Source: Dolomitihabitans soli (GTDB lineage Bacteria; Actinomycetota; Actinomycetes; Streptosporangiales; Streptosporangiaceae). Taken from it: DNA of 64,000 bases. Shown piece by piece: positions 52,719 through 61,193 of the stretch. The notes beneath the pieces are model-generated. The model had not been told where the DNA came from. It was given only the letters and a program-made list of their open reading frames with translations, and made no database searches. Location of the stretch: contig NZ_JAKNTW010000046.1 of the NCBI RefSeq assembly GCF_022213955.1, positions 1 through 64,000 of the forward strand. The letters are read 5' to 3'. How positions within the stretch are numbered: the first letter of the stretch is position 1; each line of letters opens with the position of its first letter. A program made the translations under genes and the position numbers.

Positions 52719-53183
52719 TCAACGACAGACCACTCTGAAGATGCGCCCGACAGTGCTCAGGGCGGTGCGCATCATGGCGACGTACCGCTGGGCCATGTCG
52801 ACCAGGCGGGGCAGCAACTGGGGGGTGGTGACGGCGGCGATTCCGGCGGCGACGGCGACTCCGGCGAGGAGGCCCGCGACCCACTCGACGGTGTCCCGTG
52901 CGACCCGCAGGCTGTCCGCGGTGCTGGTGAGACGGTTGGCGAGGTCTCCCGCCTCCGGCAGGGCGCCTTCGCGGCCGGTCACGAAGGTGTGCATCGCGTC
53001 GGCCGCCGGCCCTTCGTTGAATCGCGCGAGCCGGTACGCGTTCTCACCGTCGAAGGCGAGTTGCCGGTGGTAGGCGGCGGCGGTGTCGATTTCCGTGATG
53101 TGGTCGTCGAGGAGAGCGAGGTCCGGCAGCGGAGGGACCCCGAGCAGGCCGAGGCCGGGGACGACGGCGGGGTCCGACAGCAC
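52719..53183 (-). CDS. ESX-type helical protein, probably truncated by the IS relic
   Basis: The 154-residue protein is mainly helical (ITEIDTAAAYHRQLAFDGEN, ARFNEGPAADAMHTFVTGRE, DLANRLTSTADSLRVARDTV), followed by a hydrophobic segment WVAGLLAGVAVAAGIAAVTT and a last helix. It resembles the N-terminal part of the large toxin at 18143-22057: helical bundle, then hydrophobic helices. It stops exactly at the IS605 right end. The GTG starts 2 bases after the upstream stop. I infer that it was once the N-terminus of a longer effector, but an independent small protein is possible. Confidence 0.65.
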   Translation of the reverse strand: MLSDPAVVPGLGLLGVPPLPDLALLDDHITEIDTAAAYHRQLAFDGENAYRLARFNEGPAADAMHTFVTGREGALPEAGDLANRLTSTADSLRVARDTVEWVAGLLAGVAVAAGIAAVTTPQLLPRLVDMAQRYVAMMRTALSTVGRIFRVVCR

Positions 53184-53185
53184 TC

Positions 53186-53476
53186 TCAAGGCCGGGCCCT
53201 GACGACGTTCCTGACGTTGGCGTGCTCGGTGTTCGTGTTCCTGCCGGCCATGACGACCTGTCCGGCACCGATGTGGCGGAGGTCCTCGCCGAGCCGCTCG
53301 CAGCCGTTCAGCAGCGTGCTCCTCAGCTCCTGATAGGGATGGGCGAACTCCTCGTACGGCAACGGGAACGCATCGCCCCACCGGCTCCGCAGCCCCTCGG
53401 CGAACTCGGCGTACTCGCCGGCCAGGATCTGGAAGCGCCGGTCCGAGGTGTCGATCGCCACACCGGTATCGATCAT
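53186..53476 (-). CDS. Small ESX-associated protein (96 aa)
   Basis: A 96-residue helical protein (RRFQILAGEYAEFAEGLRSR, AHPYQELRSTLLNGCERLGE) of the size and shape of WXG100-like partners, although without WXG. It overlaps the YbaB-like gene by 4 bp (ATGA) and is followed by the truncated helical gene. The order matches the toxin cassette at 17-23 kb: YbaB-like, small protein, effector. Confidence 0.65.
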   Translation of the reverse strand: MIDTGVAIDTSDRRFQILAGEYAEFAEGLRSRWGDAFPLPYEEFAHPYQELRSTLLNGCERLGEDLRHIGAGQVVMAGRNTNTEHANVRNVVRARP

Positions 53477-53823
53477 GTCTGCCTGCCGTCCAGGTGCCGT
53501 AGCGTCTCTTCGAGTGTCGCGGTCAGTCGTTCGAAGTCACGGTTGGCGCGGATCTCCATCTCGTCCAGACGCCCGACCAGGGCCGCCGGCTCAGTTCCCG
53601 CGGCAGGAGGTTCGTCCGGGGCGACCTGACTGAGCCGATCCCGTTGCGCGGTCCGTACGGCGGACACGATGTGTTCGGCCAGCGGCTCCGAACCCAGTCG
53701 CAGCGCGCGCGGGTTCAGGCGGAGGACCGCGAGCAGCCCGTCGGCGCCTACCTCGGCACTCACCAGCCCGCCGGCGGCCTCACCGACTCCGCGGACCTCG
53801 TCCTCACCGTCAACGACGTCCAC
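53473..53823 (-). CDS. YbaB/EbfC-like protein of the second ESX cassette
   Basis: A 116-residue protein with the strand region LVSAEVGADGLLAVLRLNPR and the helical LAEHIVSAVRTAQRDRLSQV seen in YbaB-like proteins, followed by a C-terminal helix MEIRANRDFERLTATLEETL. It begins at a GTG with GGGAGG at good spacing. It is the first gene of a three-gene minus-strand cassette resembling the one at 22.8 kb. Confidence 0.72.
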   Translation of the reverse strand: MDVVDGEDEVRGVGEAAGGLVSAEVGADGLLAVLRLNPRALRLGSEPLAEHIVSAVRTAQRDRLSQVAPDEPPAAGTEPAALVGRLDEMEIRANRDFERLTATLEETLRHLDGRQT

Positions 53824-53967
53824 TCACAACCTCCCGGAACATGTTGCCGCAGCCTCCCATACAGTGATCAAGCAATGGCTCTCCAACTCCCAGCCGGTGC
53901 TCGCCCGAGTCCAGTTCCCCGCAGGAGACCAGGCCCGGACGGATCCGTGTGGGGCCAGGCGCTCTGA

Positions 53968-54381
53968 TCAGCCGCAGTGCCCCCAGCGTGATTGCCACCA
54001 CACATAGCCGGCGAAGCCTTTGTCGCCGTAGTGGCCCTGCCACTGGATGCATTCGCCTTTGGCTTTGATCTTCGACGGGCCGGCGTAGGTTGAGTAGTAA
54101 CCAAAGTCCCAGTCGCTATGGTTGTAGCTCCTGATCCCGGTACCGACCTTCTTGCGGTCGGGCTTGTCCTTCCAGGTGACCACGCAGTTGGTGGTGCCGT
54201 TGTACATCAGGTAGATGACGGCTTTGCCCAGGTCGTGCTTGTCGACTACGCGGTAGGAGCCGCCGCCGCATGCCCCGATCGGCGACGATGCCGCCATAGC
54301 CGGGCTGCCGGTGGCGAAGGTTCCGGCAAGCGCGGCCACAGTGGCGAGCGCGAGCGCGGCTCCCTGCTTGAATCTGCGCAC
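53968..54381 (-). CDS. Spore-associated protein A (SapA)-like secreted protein
   Basis: The 137-residue protein has a signal peptide (KQGAALALATVAALAGTFAT, cleaved near AMA-AS) and a mature domain with IGACGGGSYRVVDKHDLGKA, VIYLMYNGTTNCVVTWKDK, YAGPSKIKAKGECIQW and GHCG-stop. The four Cys (38, 66, 111, 136) likely form two disulfides. The pattern matches streptomycete spore-associated protein A, found on spore surfaces. The GTG at 54381 has GGAG eight bases before it; longer in-frame readings are excluded by the signal peptide. Role in aerial growth is inferred from the family. Confidence 0.8.
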   Translation of the reverse strand: MRRFKQGAALALATVAALAGTFATGSPAMAASSPIGACGGGSYRVVDKHDLGKAVIYLMYNGTTNCVVTWKDKPDRKKVGTGIRSYNHSDWDFGYYSTYAGPSKIKAKGECIQWQGHYGDKGFAGYVWWQSRWGHCG

Positions 54382-54577
54382 AGAAAATCTCCTGACGGGT
54401 AGTCGTCCGGTGGAGCGAAAGCTTCTACAGCCGCTCAGGCATGCCGGTTGGCAGGCGTCGATGAGCGCACACCCTTGTAGTCGCCATGACAGAAGGTGAC
54501 CGGTTGGGCCGGATCCATCGCAGAGGTCGTCGAGTTCCACGGTCTCCGAGGGGCCACAATCGATCAACTGCGTACAT

Positions 54578-54606
54578 GTTATACATACACGTTATGTAGT
54601 GGTCAA
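54578..54606 (-). promoter_or_regulatory. Probable sigma-70-type promoter for the SapA-like gene
   Basis: On the minus strand TTGACC (plus 54601-54606) and TATAAC (plus 54578-54583) are 17 bases apart, close to ideal. CGTGTATGT and ACATGTACG around the -10 form an imperfect inverted repeat. The start codon is about 190 bases downstream, so a long leader is implied. The rest of the 461-base gap 54382-54842 holds nothing recognised. Confidence 0.6.
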
Positions 54607-54842
54607 GAGGATGTAACCTCCTGTTCTCATCGGCGGTCGTCCTTTCGGCGCGAAACATCCGTTCGCGCAGGTGAGATCCGCTGGCCCCCGCTGCTTGAAC
54701 CCGCGGAACGCCGTTCTCCTGCGGTCCCATCGCCCGGTCGTGATCGTCTCTCGCGGAGCCGGCCGCCGGGGGAGGCCCGGCTCTGGGATGGTGATCGGGT
54801 CGGAGCGCCGGCCGTACCACCACAGCCCGCACGATGTGACGA

Positions 54843-56363
54843 TCAGTTGTGCCCGGCGGTGACGTCGAGGTCGCGCGGGACGAGCCACCAGACGGTGAGC
54901 GCGGCGACGAGCATGAGCACGCCACCGGCCAGCCCGGTCATCCCCAACGACAGGGTGAACGCCGCCCTGGCCTGCTGGGCCAGGTCCGCTCCCGCGGCTC
55001 CCGCCTGGTGGGCGACCTCGATCGCGGCGGCCAGCGACTCGCGGGCGGCCTCACCCGAGGCGGAAGACGGCAGCGCCCCCCGGTACACGGCGGCGGCGAG
55101 GCTGCCCAGCACCGCGACGCCGAGCACGCCGCCCAGCTCGTAGCCGGTCTCCTCGATCGCGGCGGCGCTGCCCGCCTTCGCCGGGGGCGCGCCTGCCATG
55201 ATGACCGCCGAGGCGATCGCCAGCGAGCCCATGCCCAGCCCGGTCAGCAGCAGCGACACGGCGATCCACGGATAGGTGGCGGGTGCGGCGTACAGCACGC
55301 CGAACCCCAGCCCGGATATCGCCAGCCCGCCGGCCAGCACCGGGCGCGCCCCGAAACGCGCTGCCAGCAAGGGCGCCAGCGGCGACAGCACCAGCGCGCC
55401 CAGCGCGCTCGGCAGCAGTCGCACGCCGGTCTCCAGCGGGGAGTAGCCGTGTACGAGCTGCATCCACTGCGCCATCAGCAACATCATCGCCGCCAACCCG
55501 ATGGATGTGGTCAGCGCGGTGATCGTGCCCGCGGTGAACGGCCGGCTGTGGAACAGGCGGATCTCCAGCAGCGGATCGGCCCTGTTCAGGCAGCGCCGTA
55601 CGAACCAGGTGAGGGCCACCACGGCGACGGCGAGGGCGACCCACGGGCCGATGTCGGCTGGGCCGTCCTTGCCGAACTGCTTGATCGAGTAGACCAGCGC
55701 GACCATCCCGATGATCGACAGCACCGTGGCGAGGACGTCCCAGCGGCCCGGCCGTGGGCTGCGCGACTCAGGGAGCAGGAAGACACCGGCGATCACCGCC
55801 ACCGCCATCACCGGAACATTCACCAGGAACGCCGCGTGCCAGCTGAAGTGCTCCAGCAGCAGCCCGCCCAGAATCGGCCCGAGCGCGCCGCCCAGGGAGG
55901 CCATCGCGGCCCAGACGCCCAGCGCGGTCGCCCGCTCCCCGGGGTCGGTGAACAGGGTGCGGATCATCGACAGCGTGGACGGCATGATCATTGCGCCGCC
56001 GACCCCGAGCAGCGCGCGCACCGCGATCACATCGCCGGATGAGCTGGTCCAGAGCACCGCGGCGGACGCCAGTCCGAACAGTGAGAAGCCGGTGAGCAGC
56101 ATCTTCTTGCGGCCCCATCGGTCACCGAGCGCGCTGACCGTGACCAGCAGACCGGACAGCACCAGCGCGTAGACGTCCACCATCCACAGCAACTCGACCG
56201 AGCCGGGACGCAGGTCGGCCGAGATCGCGGGCAGGGCGACATTGAGGATGGTCATGTCCATGACCACCAGCAGCAGGCTCGCCGACAGTACCGTCAGCCC
56301 GGCCCACCGCTGCCGCCGCGAAGGACCGGTCTCCGCCGCCGGCCGGTCGGCGACGCACGTCAT
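54843..56363 (-). CDS. MFS transporter, DHA2 family
   Basis: The 506-residue exporter of the 14-helix type shows LLLVVMDMTILNVALPAISA in helix 1, motif A in SALGDRWGRKKMLLTGFSL, and LGGALGPILGGLLLEHFSWH (motif C). It is related to actinomycete resistance pumps. The ATG at 56363 overlaps the stop of the TetR gene by 4 bp, so both come from one message and the pump is under autoregulated TetR control. The upstream in-frame reading to 56558 is Arg-rich shadow. Confidence 0.93.
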   Translation of the reverse strand: MTCVADRPAAETGPSRRQRWAGLTVLSASLLLVVMDMTILNVALPAISADLRPGSVELLWMVDVYALVLSGLLVTVSALGDRWGRKKMLLTGFSLFGLASAAVLWTSSSGDVIAVRALLGVGGAMIMPSTLSMIRTLFTDPGERATALGVWAAMASLGGALGPILGGLLLEHFSWHAAFLVNVPVMAVAVIAGVFLLPESRSPRPGRWDVLATVLSIIGMVALVYSIKQFGKDGPADIGPWVALAVAVVALTWFVRRCLNRADPLLEIRLFHSRPFTAGTITALTTSIGLAAMMLLMAQWMQLVHGYSPLETGVRLLPSALGALVLSPLAPLLAARFGARPVLAGGLAISGLGFGVLYAAPATYPWIAVSLLLTGLGMGSLAIASAVIMAGAPPAKAGSAAAIEETGYELGGVLGVAVLGSLAAAVYRGALPSSASGEAARESLAAAIEVAHQAGAAGADLAQQARAAFTLSLGMTGLAGGVLMLVAALTVWWLVPRDLDVTAGHN

Positions 56364-56989
56364 GCGCTTCCCGCACTCTGCGGACCGCCGCCGCTTCCCG
56401 GACCGCGCTCGCCGGCGCCGCTTTGAGTGCCGCGCTCGCCGGCGCCACGGAAGAAGGTCTCGTGCAGCACCCGGGGAAGGTCGCGCCGCGCGACGTCGCC
56501 CCGGTTCAGGCTTTCCCGTACGGCGAGCAGCAGGCCGTACACCGTGTTGCTGATCCACCGCACCGGCAGGTCGGCGCGCAGGACCCCGGCGCGCTGGGCC
56601 GCCTGGTAGAGCGCGAGCTCCCTGCCCTCCAGTTCGTCACTCCGTTCCCGCAGCTCGGGAACGGACATCCCCAGGTCGGTGAGCACGAAGCTGTACTCCT
56701 CGGCGGCGTCGATCAGGCCGCTCAGCATCTCGCTCAGAGCGGTGGTGATCACTGCTGGTTCCCCGGAGCGGACGGCCTCCTCGACTCCCGCTTTGACCTG
56801 GGCGTCTTTCCATAGATCCAGCGCGCGGTGGTTGAGTACGAGCAGCAGATCCTCTCGGCTGGTGAAGTGCCGATGCAAGGTGGCGCGGCTCACTCCGGCC
56901 GCCTCGGCGATGTCGGCGATCGACGCGGCCGGGTCGTGGTTGAGGTGCTGGATCGCGGCGACGATGATCTGATCGCGGCTCACAGCCAT
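56360..56989 (-). CDS. TetR family transcriptional regulator
   Basis: A 209-residue regulator with the N-terminal helix-turn-helix ASIADIAEAAGVSRATLHRHF followed by TSREDLLLVLNHRA. The ligand domain is helical (LSEMLSGLIDAAEEYSFVLT, WISNTVYGLLLAVRESLNRG). The C-terminal tail is a Gly/Ser/Arg-rich extension. It starts 12 bases downstream of a 34-bp palindrome and is cotranscribed with the MFS pump, so it most likely represses its own operon until a drug-like ligand binds. Confidence 0.9.
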   Translation of the reverse strand: MAVSRDQIIVAAIQHLNHDPAASIADIAEAAGVSRATLHRHFTSREDLLLVLNHRALDLWKDAQVKAGVEEAVRSGEPAVITTALSEMLSGLIDAAEEYSFVLTDLGMSVPELRERSDELEGRELALYQAAQRAGVLRADLPVRWISNTVYGLLLAVRESLNRGDVARRDLPRVLHETFFRGAGERGTQSGAGERGPGSGGGPQSAGSA

Positions 56990-57000
56990 CAGTCAACTCC

Positions 57001-57034
57001 GTATCATTTGAGACATTTATGTCGCAAATGATAC
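57001..57034. promoter_or_regulatory. 34-bp palindromic TetR operator
   Basis: Outer arms GTATCATTTG (57001-57010) and CAAATGATAC (57025-57034) match perfectly, and the inner GACAT-TT-ATGTC is also palindromic. Overall 15 of 17 positions pair. It lies 12 bases upstream of the TetR start codon and is AT-rich against the genome background. Confidence 0.8.
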
Positions 57035-57059
57035 TTCATTGTGGATGCGTGCGGGGCTG

Positions 57060-58259
57060 TCAGGTGGTGGCGGCGTGCCGGAGTGCTTGCCGCCAGGGGG
57101 TTCGTTGGGCGACGTGGTGGCGTAGGGCGCGTGCTTGGCGGGGGAGGTTCCAGGTCACGGCCCCGGTGACGCGGCCGTCGGTGCTGTACAGGGCGGCGAA
57201 TCGGTGGGCGGCGGTGTCGTCGGTGATGATGTGGAGTTCGGCGTCGCCGCCGGTGCGGCCGTACGCCTGGATCTTCACGTCGTACTGGTCGGTCCAGAAG
57301 TAGGGGACGGGTGCGAACGGGGTCGCCGCGCCGAGGAGGGTTCGCGCGGCGGCGGTGCCTTGGTCGGTGGCGTTCATCCGGTGTTCGACGCGCATGCGTC
57401 CGAGATGGGGATGGGGCCAGGAGGCGAGATCGCCGGCGGCGACGACGCCGGGGGCGGCCAGGCACGTCTGGTCGCATCGCACGCCGTCCGCCAGGTTCAG
57501 CCCGCTGCCGGTCAGCCAGCCGACCGCCGGTGTCGAGCCGATGGCCACCAGCACCAGATCCGCTGTGACGTGACCGCCGTCGTCCAGGTCCAGGCCGGTC
57601 ACCCGGCCGTCGCGGCTGGTCAATCGGGTCACGGCAGTGCCGGAGCGGACCTGTACGCCGTGCTGGGTGTGCAACTCGGCGCACAGCTGCGCGACATGGT
57701 CGCCGAATTGACGGATCAGCGGGTTGGGCAGTGGATCGATCAAGGTGACGTCCAGGCCGAGTTCGCGGGCGACCGCGGCGACCTCCGATCCGAGGAAGCC
57801 GGCGCCGACGATGGCCACCGAGGTGGCGGCGAGGAGCCCGTCTCGCAGGGTGAGGGCGTCGTCGAGGGTGCGCAGCAGATGCACGCCGCCGAGTTCGTGT
57901 CCTGTGGGCAGTCGCCGGGGGGTGACTCCGGCGGCGATCACCAGCCCGTCGTAGGGCAGCACGGTGCCGTCGGCGAGGGCGAGTTCACGGGCGTCGGTGT
58001 CCAGGGCGACGGCGGCGACGCCGAGCAGCCAGTCCGCGCCCAGAGCGGTGAGGGCGTCGGGGCGGCGCAGCGTCACGCGGTCGGGTCGCCACGTGCCGCG
58101 CAGGATCTGCTTGGACAGCGGCGGCCGGTCGTAGGGCGGTCGCGACTCGGCGCCGACGATGGTCAAGGTGCCGGTGAAGCCGTTGTGGCGCAGGGCCTCC
58201 GCGGCGGTCAGTCCCGCCGCGGAAGCACCTACGACAACGATGCGAGAGGGTGTGGTCAC
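57060..58259 (-). CDS. FAD-dependent ferredoxin reductase
   Basis: The 399-residue flavoprotein passes electrons from NAD(P)H to ferredoxin. It has the FAD-binding RIVVVGASAAGLTAAEALR, the YDRPPLSKQIL loop, the second dinucleotide motif SVAIVGAGFLGSEVAAVARE for NAD(P)H, and the FAD-contact VVAAGDLASW. The C-terminal domain includes VPYFWTDQYDVKIQAYGRTG, typical of reductases serving P450s and dioxygenases. Its GTG overlaps the ferredoxin stop by 4 bp; the P450 is upstream. The three form an electron-transfer chain. Confidence 0.93.
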   Translation of the reverse strand: MTTPSRIVVVGASAAGLTAAEALRHNGFTGTLTIVGAESRPPYDRPPLSKQILRGTWRPDRVTLRRPDALTALGADWLLGVAAVALDTDARELALADGTVLPYDGLVIAAGVTPRRLPTGHELGGVHLLRTLDDALTLRDGLLAATSVAIVGAGFLGSEVAAVARELGLDVTLIDPLPNPLIRQFGDHVAQLCAELHTQHGVQVRSGTAVTRLTSRDGRVTGLDLDDGGHVTADLVLVAIGSTPAVGWLTGSGLNLADGVRCDQTCLAAPGVVAAGDLASWPHPHLGRMRVEHRMNATDQGTAAARTLLGAATPFAPVPYFWTDQYDVKIQAYGRTGGDAELHIITDDTAAHRFAALYSTDGRVTGAVTWNLPRQARALRHHVAQRTPWRQALRHAATT

Positions 58260-58453
58260 GACTGGGTCAATGTGATCGCCAGGGCCGGGCAGATCCGCGC
58301 GGCCTCACGGACATCCTCGTGCCGCAGGGGGTCCGGGCTGTCGCTCAGCAGCACGACGATGCCGTCGGTGTCGCGCTGGTCGAACACCTCAGGGGCGATG
58401 AGCACGCACTGCCCCGAACCGGTGCACGCGTCCTGGTCGACGGTGACCTTCAT
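58256..58453 (-). CDS. Ferredoxin (3Fe-4S type) for the P450
   Basis: A 65-residue ferredoxin with Cys10, Cys16 and Cys55 (ACTGSGQC and ICPALAI). The position normally held by a fourth Cys is not one, so a 3Fe-4S cluster is likely, as in the small ferredoxins beside CYP105-type P450s. The acidic middle (EVFDQRDTDG) suits docking to basic partners. The ATG at 58453 is 20 bases after the P450 stop, with AAAGGAG upstream. The product is too small to be noticed by simple length filters. Confidence 0.92.
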   Translation of the reverse strand: MKVTVDQDACTGSGQCVLIAPEVFDQRDTDGIVVLLSDSPDPLRHEDVREAARICPALAITLTQS

Positions 58454-58473
58454 GCGCTTTCTCCTTTCGTGTT

Positions 58474-59691
58474 CTACCAGGTGACGGGCAGGTCGCGGAG
58501 TCCGTAGAAGACCGCGTTGGGTTTGAAGGTCAGGTCCTCCTGCGGTACGGCCGGCGCCAGCGTGGGGATGCGCCGGAAGAGTGTGCCGAAGACGACCTGG
58601 AGTTCCACGCGCGCCAGCGGCTGGCCCAGACACTGGTGGGCGCCGTAGCCGAAGGCGACATGGTGGCGGGCATTGCGGTGCACATCGAGCGCGTCGGGGT
58701 CGGAGAAGGCGGCGGGGTCGCGGTTGGCGGTGCTCTTCACCGCGATGATGCCCTCGCCCTTGCGAATCGGCTGCCCGCCGATCACGAGATCCTCGCGTGC
58801 GACGCGGCGGGCCTCGGTGTGGGTGATGGACAGGTAGCGCAGGAGTTCCTCGACGGCCCCCGCCACCACGGCGGGGTCGCCGGCGTCGCGGATCGCGCTC
58901 AGCTGCCGCGGGTGTGCCAGCAGTACGGCCGTGCCCAGCGCGATCATGTTCGCGGTGGTGTCGTGCCCGGCCACCAGCAGGAGCTGACCCATCGTGGCGA
59001 TCTCGCGCCTGGTCATCGCGCCGGTGCGGTACTGCTCGACGGCCAGCCTGCTCAGCACGTCGTCGCCCGGCTCCGCGCTCTTGCGGTCCACCAGCTCCTC
59101 CAGATAGGCGTTCAGCTCCTCGCTGGCGGCCATGGCGTGCGCGGGATCGCCCTCGTCCATGACGAGCTCGCCGGCCACCCGCTGGAAGAAGGCGCGGTCG
59201 GCGTACGGCACGCCCAGCAGTTCGCAGATCACCAGCGAGGGCACCGGGAGCGCGAACGCCTCCACCAGGTCGGCCGGGTTCGGGCCGGCGAGCAGGTCGT
59301 CGATGAGGCCGTCGACGATCCGCTGAATCGTGGGCCGCAACGCCTCGATCTTCTTGACCATGAAGTCCGCGGTCAGCCGTCGCCGGTGGGTGGTGTGCTC
59401 CGGCGCGTCCATCTGCATCAGCGTCTTCATCTGCGCGTCGCGCGCCTTGCTCACCGCGTTGGTGTGCGGGAAGCCCGGTTCGGCGACGTCGACGCTGATG
59501 CGCGCATCGGTGAGCAGCGCCCGTACATCGGCATAGCGAGTGACCATCCACGCGGAGCTGCCATCCCAGAGCCGCACCCGCGACACCGGCTCCTGCTCGC
59601 TGCGACGGCTCAGCTCCGGCGGCGGATCGAACGGACACCCCGCCGCACGGGGCATCGGGAACATCAGTGCCTGTGACAGGGCCTCAGTCAA
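58474..59691 (-). CDS. Cytochrome P450 (CYP105-like)
   Basis: The 405-residue soluble P450 has the I-helix AGHDTT at 241-246, the K-helix EELLR at 281-285 and the heme loop FGYGAHQCLG with Cys354 as heme ligand. The N-terminus (PRAAGCPFDPPPELS) is typical of actinomycete CYP105 enzymes, which oxidise drugs and natural products. The start is a TTG at 59691: AAGGAG sits five bases before it, whereas the nearby ATG is followed by an immediate stop. The ferredoxin and reductase genes follow directly. Substrate unknown. Confidence 0.93.
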   Translation of the reverse strand: MTEALSQALMFPMPRAAGCPFDPPPELSRRSEQEPVSRVRLWDGSSAWMVTRYADVRALLTDARISVDVAEPGFPHTNAVSKARDAQMKTLMQMDAPEHTTHRRRLTADFMVKKIEALRPTIQRIVDGLIDDLLAGPNPADLVEAFALPVPSLVICELLGVPYADRAFFQRVAGELVMDEGDPAHAMAASEELNAYLEELVDRKSAEPGDDVLSRLAVEQYRTGAMTRREIATMGQLLLVAGHDTTANMIALGTAVLLAHPRQLSAIRDAGDPAVVAGAVEELLRYLSITHTEARRVAREDLVIGGQPIRKGEGIIAVKSTANRDPAAFSDPDALDVHRNARHHVAFGYGAHQCLGQPLARVELQVVFGTLFRRIPTLAPAVPQEDLTFKPNAVFYGLRDLPVTW

Positions 59692-59774
59692 GACATCTCC
59701 TTCGCATCGAACACGGTCATGGTTGAACTCGGGCAGGTTGCCGAGCAGACGATCGAAGCCCCACCCGTTGAGAG

Positions 59775-61193
59775 TCACGAGCGGGGGTGGTCGGCCGGTG
59801 CCGTACGGCCTGCACGATCCGCTGCGCGGGCGGTGACGGCGCCGATCGCGCAGATGGCCGCGAATCCGAACAGCGTGTATCGGGCCGAGTCGAGCATCGA
59901 GGGGCCGCCCAGGTTGACCAGGACGCCGGCGACCGCGGTGCCGAACGCGATCGACAGGCTCGTCACCGTGGCGATGGCGGCGGCCGCCCGCCGTCCTTCC
60001 TCCGGATCCTGGGTGCTGGACATCACGGCCACGGCCAGGTGCGGATAGGCCAGCCCGATGCCGGCACCCGCGACGCACAAGACCGGCACCCAGACGAGCA
60101 CCAGCCAGGTCGGCGCGTCCTGGCGCTGCAGCAGCCCCTGGACGAGGAAGCCGAACGCCAGCAGCAGCGGGCCGATGATCCGCAACCGGCGTATCGTGCG
60201 CTCCTTGACCGCCGAGGAGCTGACGAGCTGGGTCGCCGACCACCCCAGCGAGATGGCCGCCCCGAAGAAGCCGGCCACGGCCGGGGCCAGCCCGCCCAGC
60301 CGCTGACCGAACAGCGGCACGAACGACTCCACCGCGACGCCGAACGCCAGCAGCGCCAGCGTCAGGTACACCCACTTCAGCGGCGAACCCGGCCGGTACG
60401 TCGTACTCGGGAAGACCCGCAGCTCACTACGCCGCTCGTAGGCGACGAACCCGGCCACCAGCAGCAGCGCCACCACGATGCCGGCCGCCATGGCCACGGC
60501 GTCGGACAGCACCCCCGCCAGGCTGACCGCCGCCGTGGCCGCCGTGACCAGCAGCAGCGACACAACAGGGACCGGTGCCCGTGCATCGCTGCGTTCGCCA
60601 CGCGGCAGCACCCGGGGCACGAGCAGCCCGCACACCGCCGCGATCACCGCCATCACCACGAACGCCGGCCGCCACGCGCCGAACTGGGCGAACAGGCCGC
60701 CGATCGCCGGACCGACGAAGTTGCCGACGCCGTACATCGCCGACATCAGCGCATTGCCGCGCGTCCACAGCCGCTGCGGCAGGGCCGACCGAATGGCGGC
60801 GAAGCCCAGCCCGGACAGCAACCCCGCCCCCAGCCCCTGGACGGCACGGCCGGCCAGCAGCGCCGGCATCACCGGACTCACCGCGCAGACCAGCGAGCCC
60901 ACCAGGAACACGCCGAAGCCGAGCAGGTAGGCGCCGACGTTGCCCCAGCGGCCCAGGAGGCGGCTGACCAGCATCGTCGCGATCACCATGGCGACCAGGT
61001 AGATCGTCATGCTCCACGCGTAGAAGCCGGTGCCGCCGATGTCGGCCACCACGGTCGGCAGCAGGCTGGAGGCCAGATAGATGTTGACCGCGCCGACCAG
61101 CACCCCGATGGCCAGCACGATCGCCGCGCCGGCGTGCTCCGGGCCCAGCAGCTCCCGCCACGAGGGCGGGGCGGGAACCGAGTCGGTGCTCAC
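59775..61193 (-). CDS. MFS transporter (14-helix, possibly drug or metabolite export)
   Basis: The 472-residue protein has about 14 transmembrane helices (AAIVLAIGVLVGAVNIYLAS, YLVAMVIATMLVSRLLGRWG with a motif-A-like loop, LLAGRAVQGLGAGLLSGLGF). It differs clearly from the DHA2 pump at 54.8 kb. Its ATG at 61193 overlaps by 4 bp the stop of a 56-codon ORF, and the P450 starts 83 bases after its own stop, so export and oxidation of the same compound are plausible. Confidence 0.92.
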   Translation of the reverse strand: MSTDSVPAPPSWRELLGPEHAGAAIVLAIGVLVGAVNIYLASSLLPTVVADIGGTGFYAWSMTIYLVAMVIATMLVSRLLGRWGNVGAYLLGFGVFLVGSLVCAVSPVMPALLAGRAVQGLGAGLLSGLGFAAIRSALPQRLWTRGNALMSAMYGVGNFVGPAIGGLFAQFGAWRPAFVVMAVIAAVCGLLVPRVLPRGERSDARAPVPVVSLLLVTAATAAVSLAGVLSDAVAMAAGIVVALLLVAGFVAYERRSELRVFPSTTYRPGSPLKWVYLTLALLAFGVAVESFVPLFGQRLGGLAPAVAGFFGAAISLGWSATQLVSSSAVKERTIRRLRIIGPLLLAFGFLVQGLLQRQDAPTWLVLVWVPVLCVAGAGIGLAYPHLAVAVMSSTQDPEEGRRAAAAIATVTSLSIAFGTAVAGVLVNLGGPSMLDSARYTLFGFAAICAIGAVTARAADRAGRTAPADHPRS

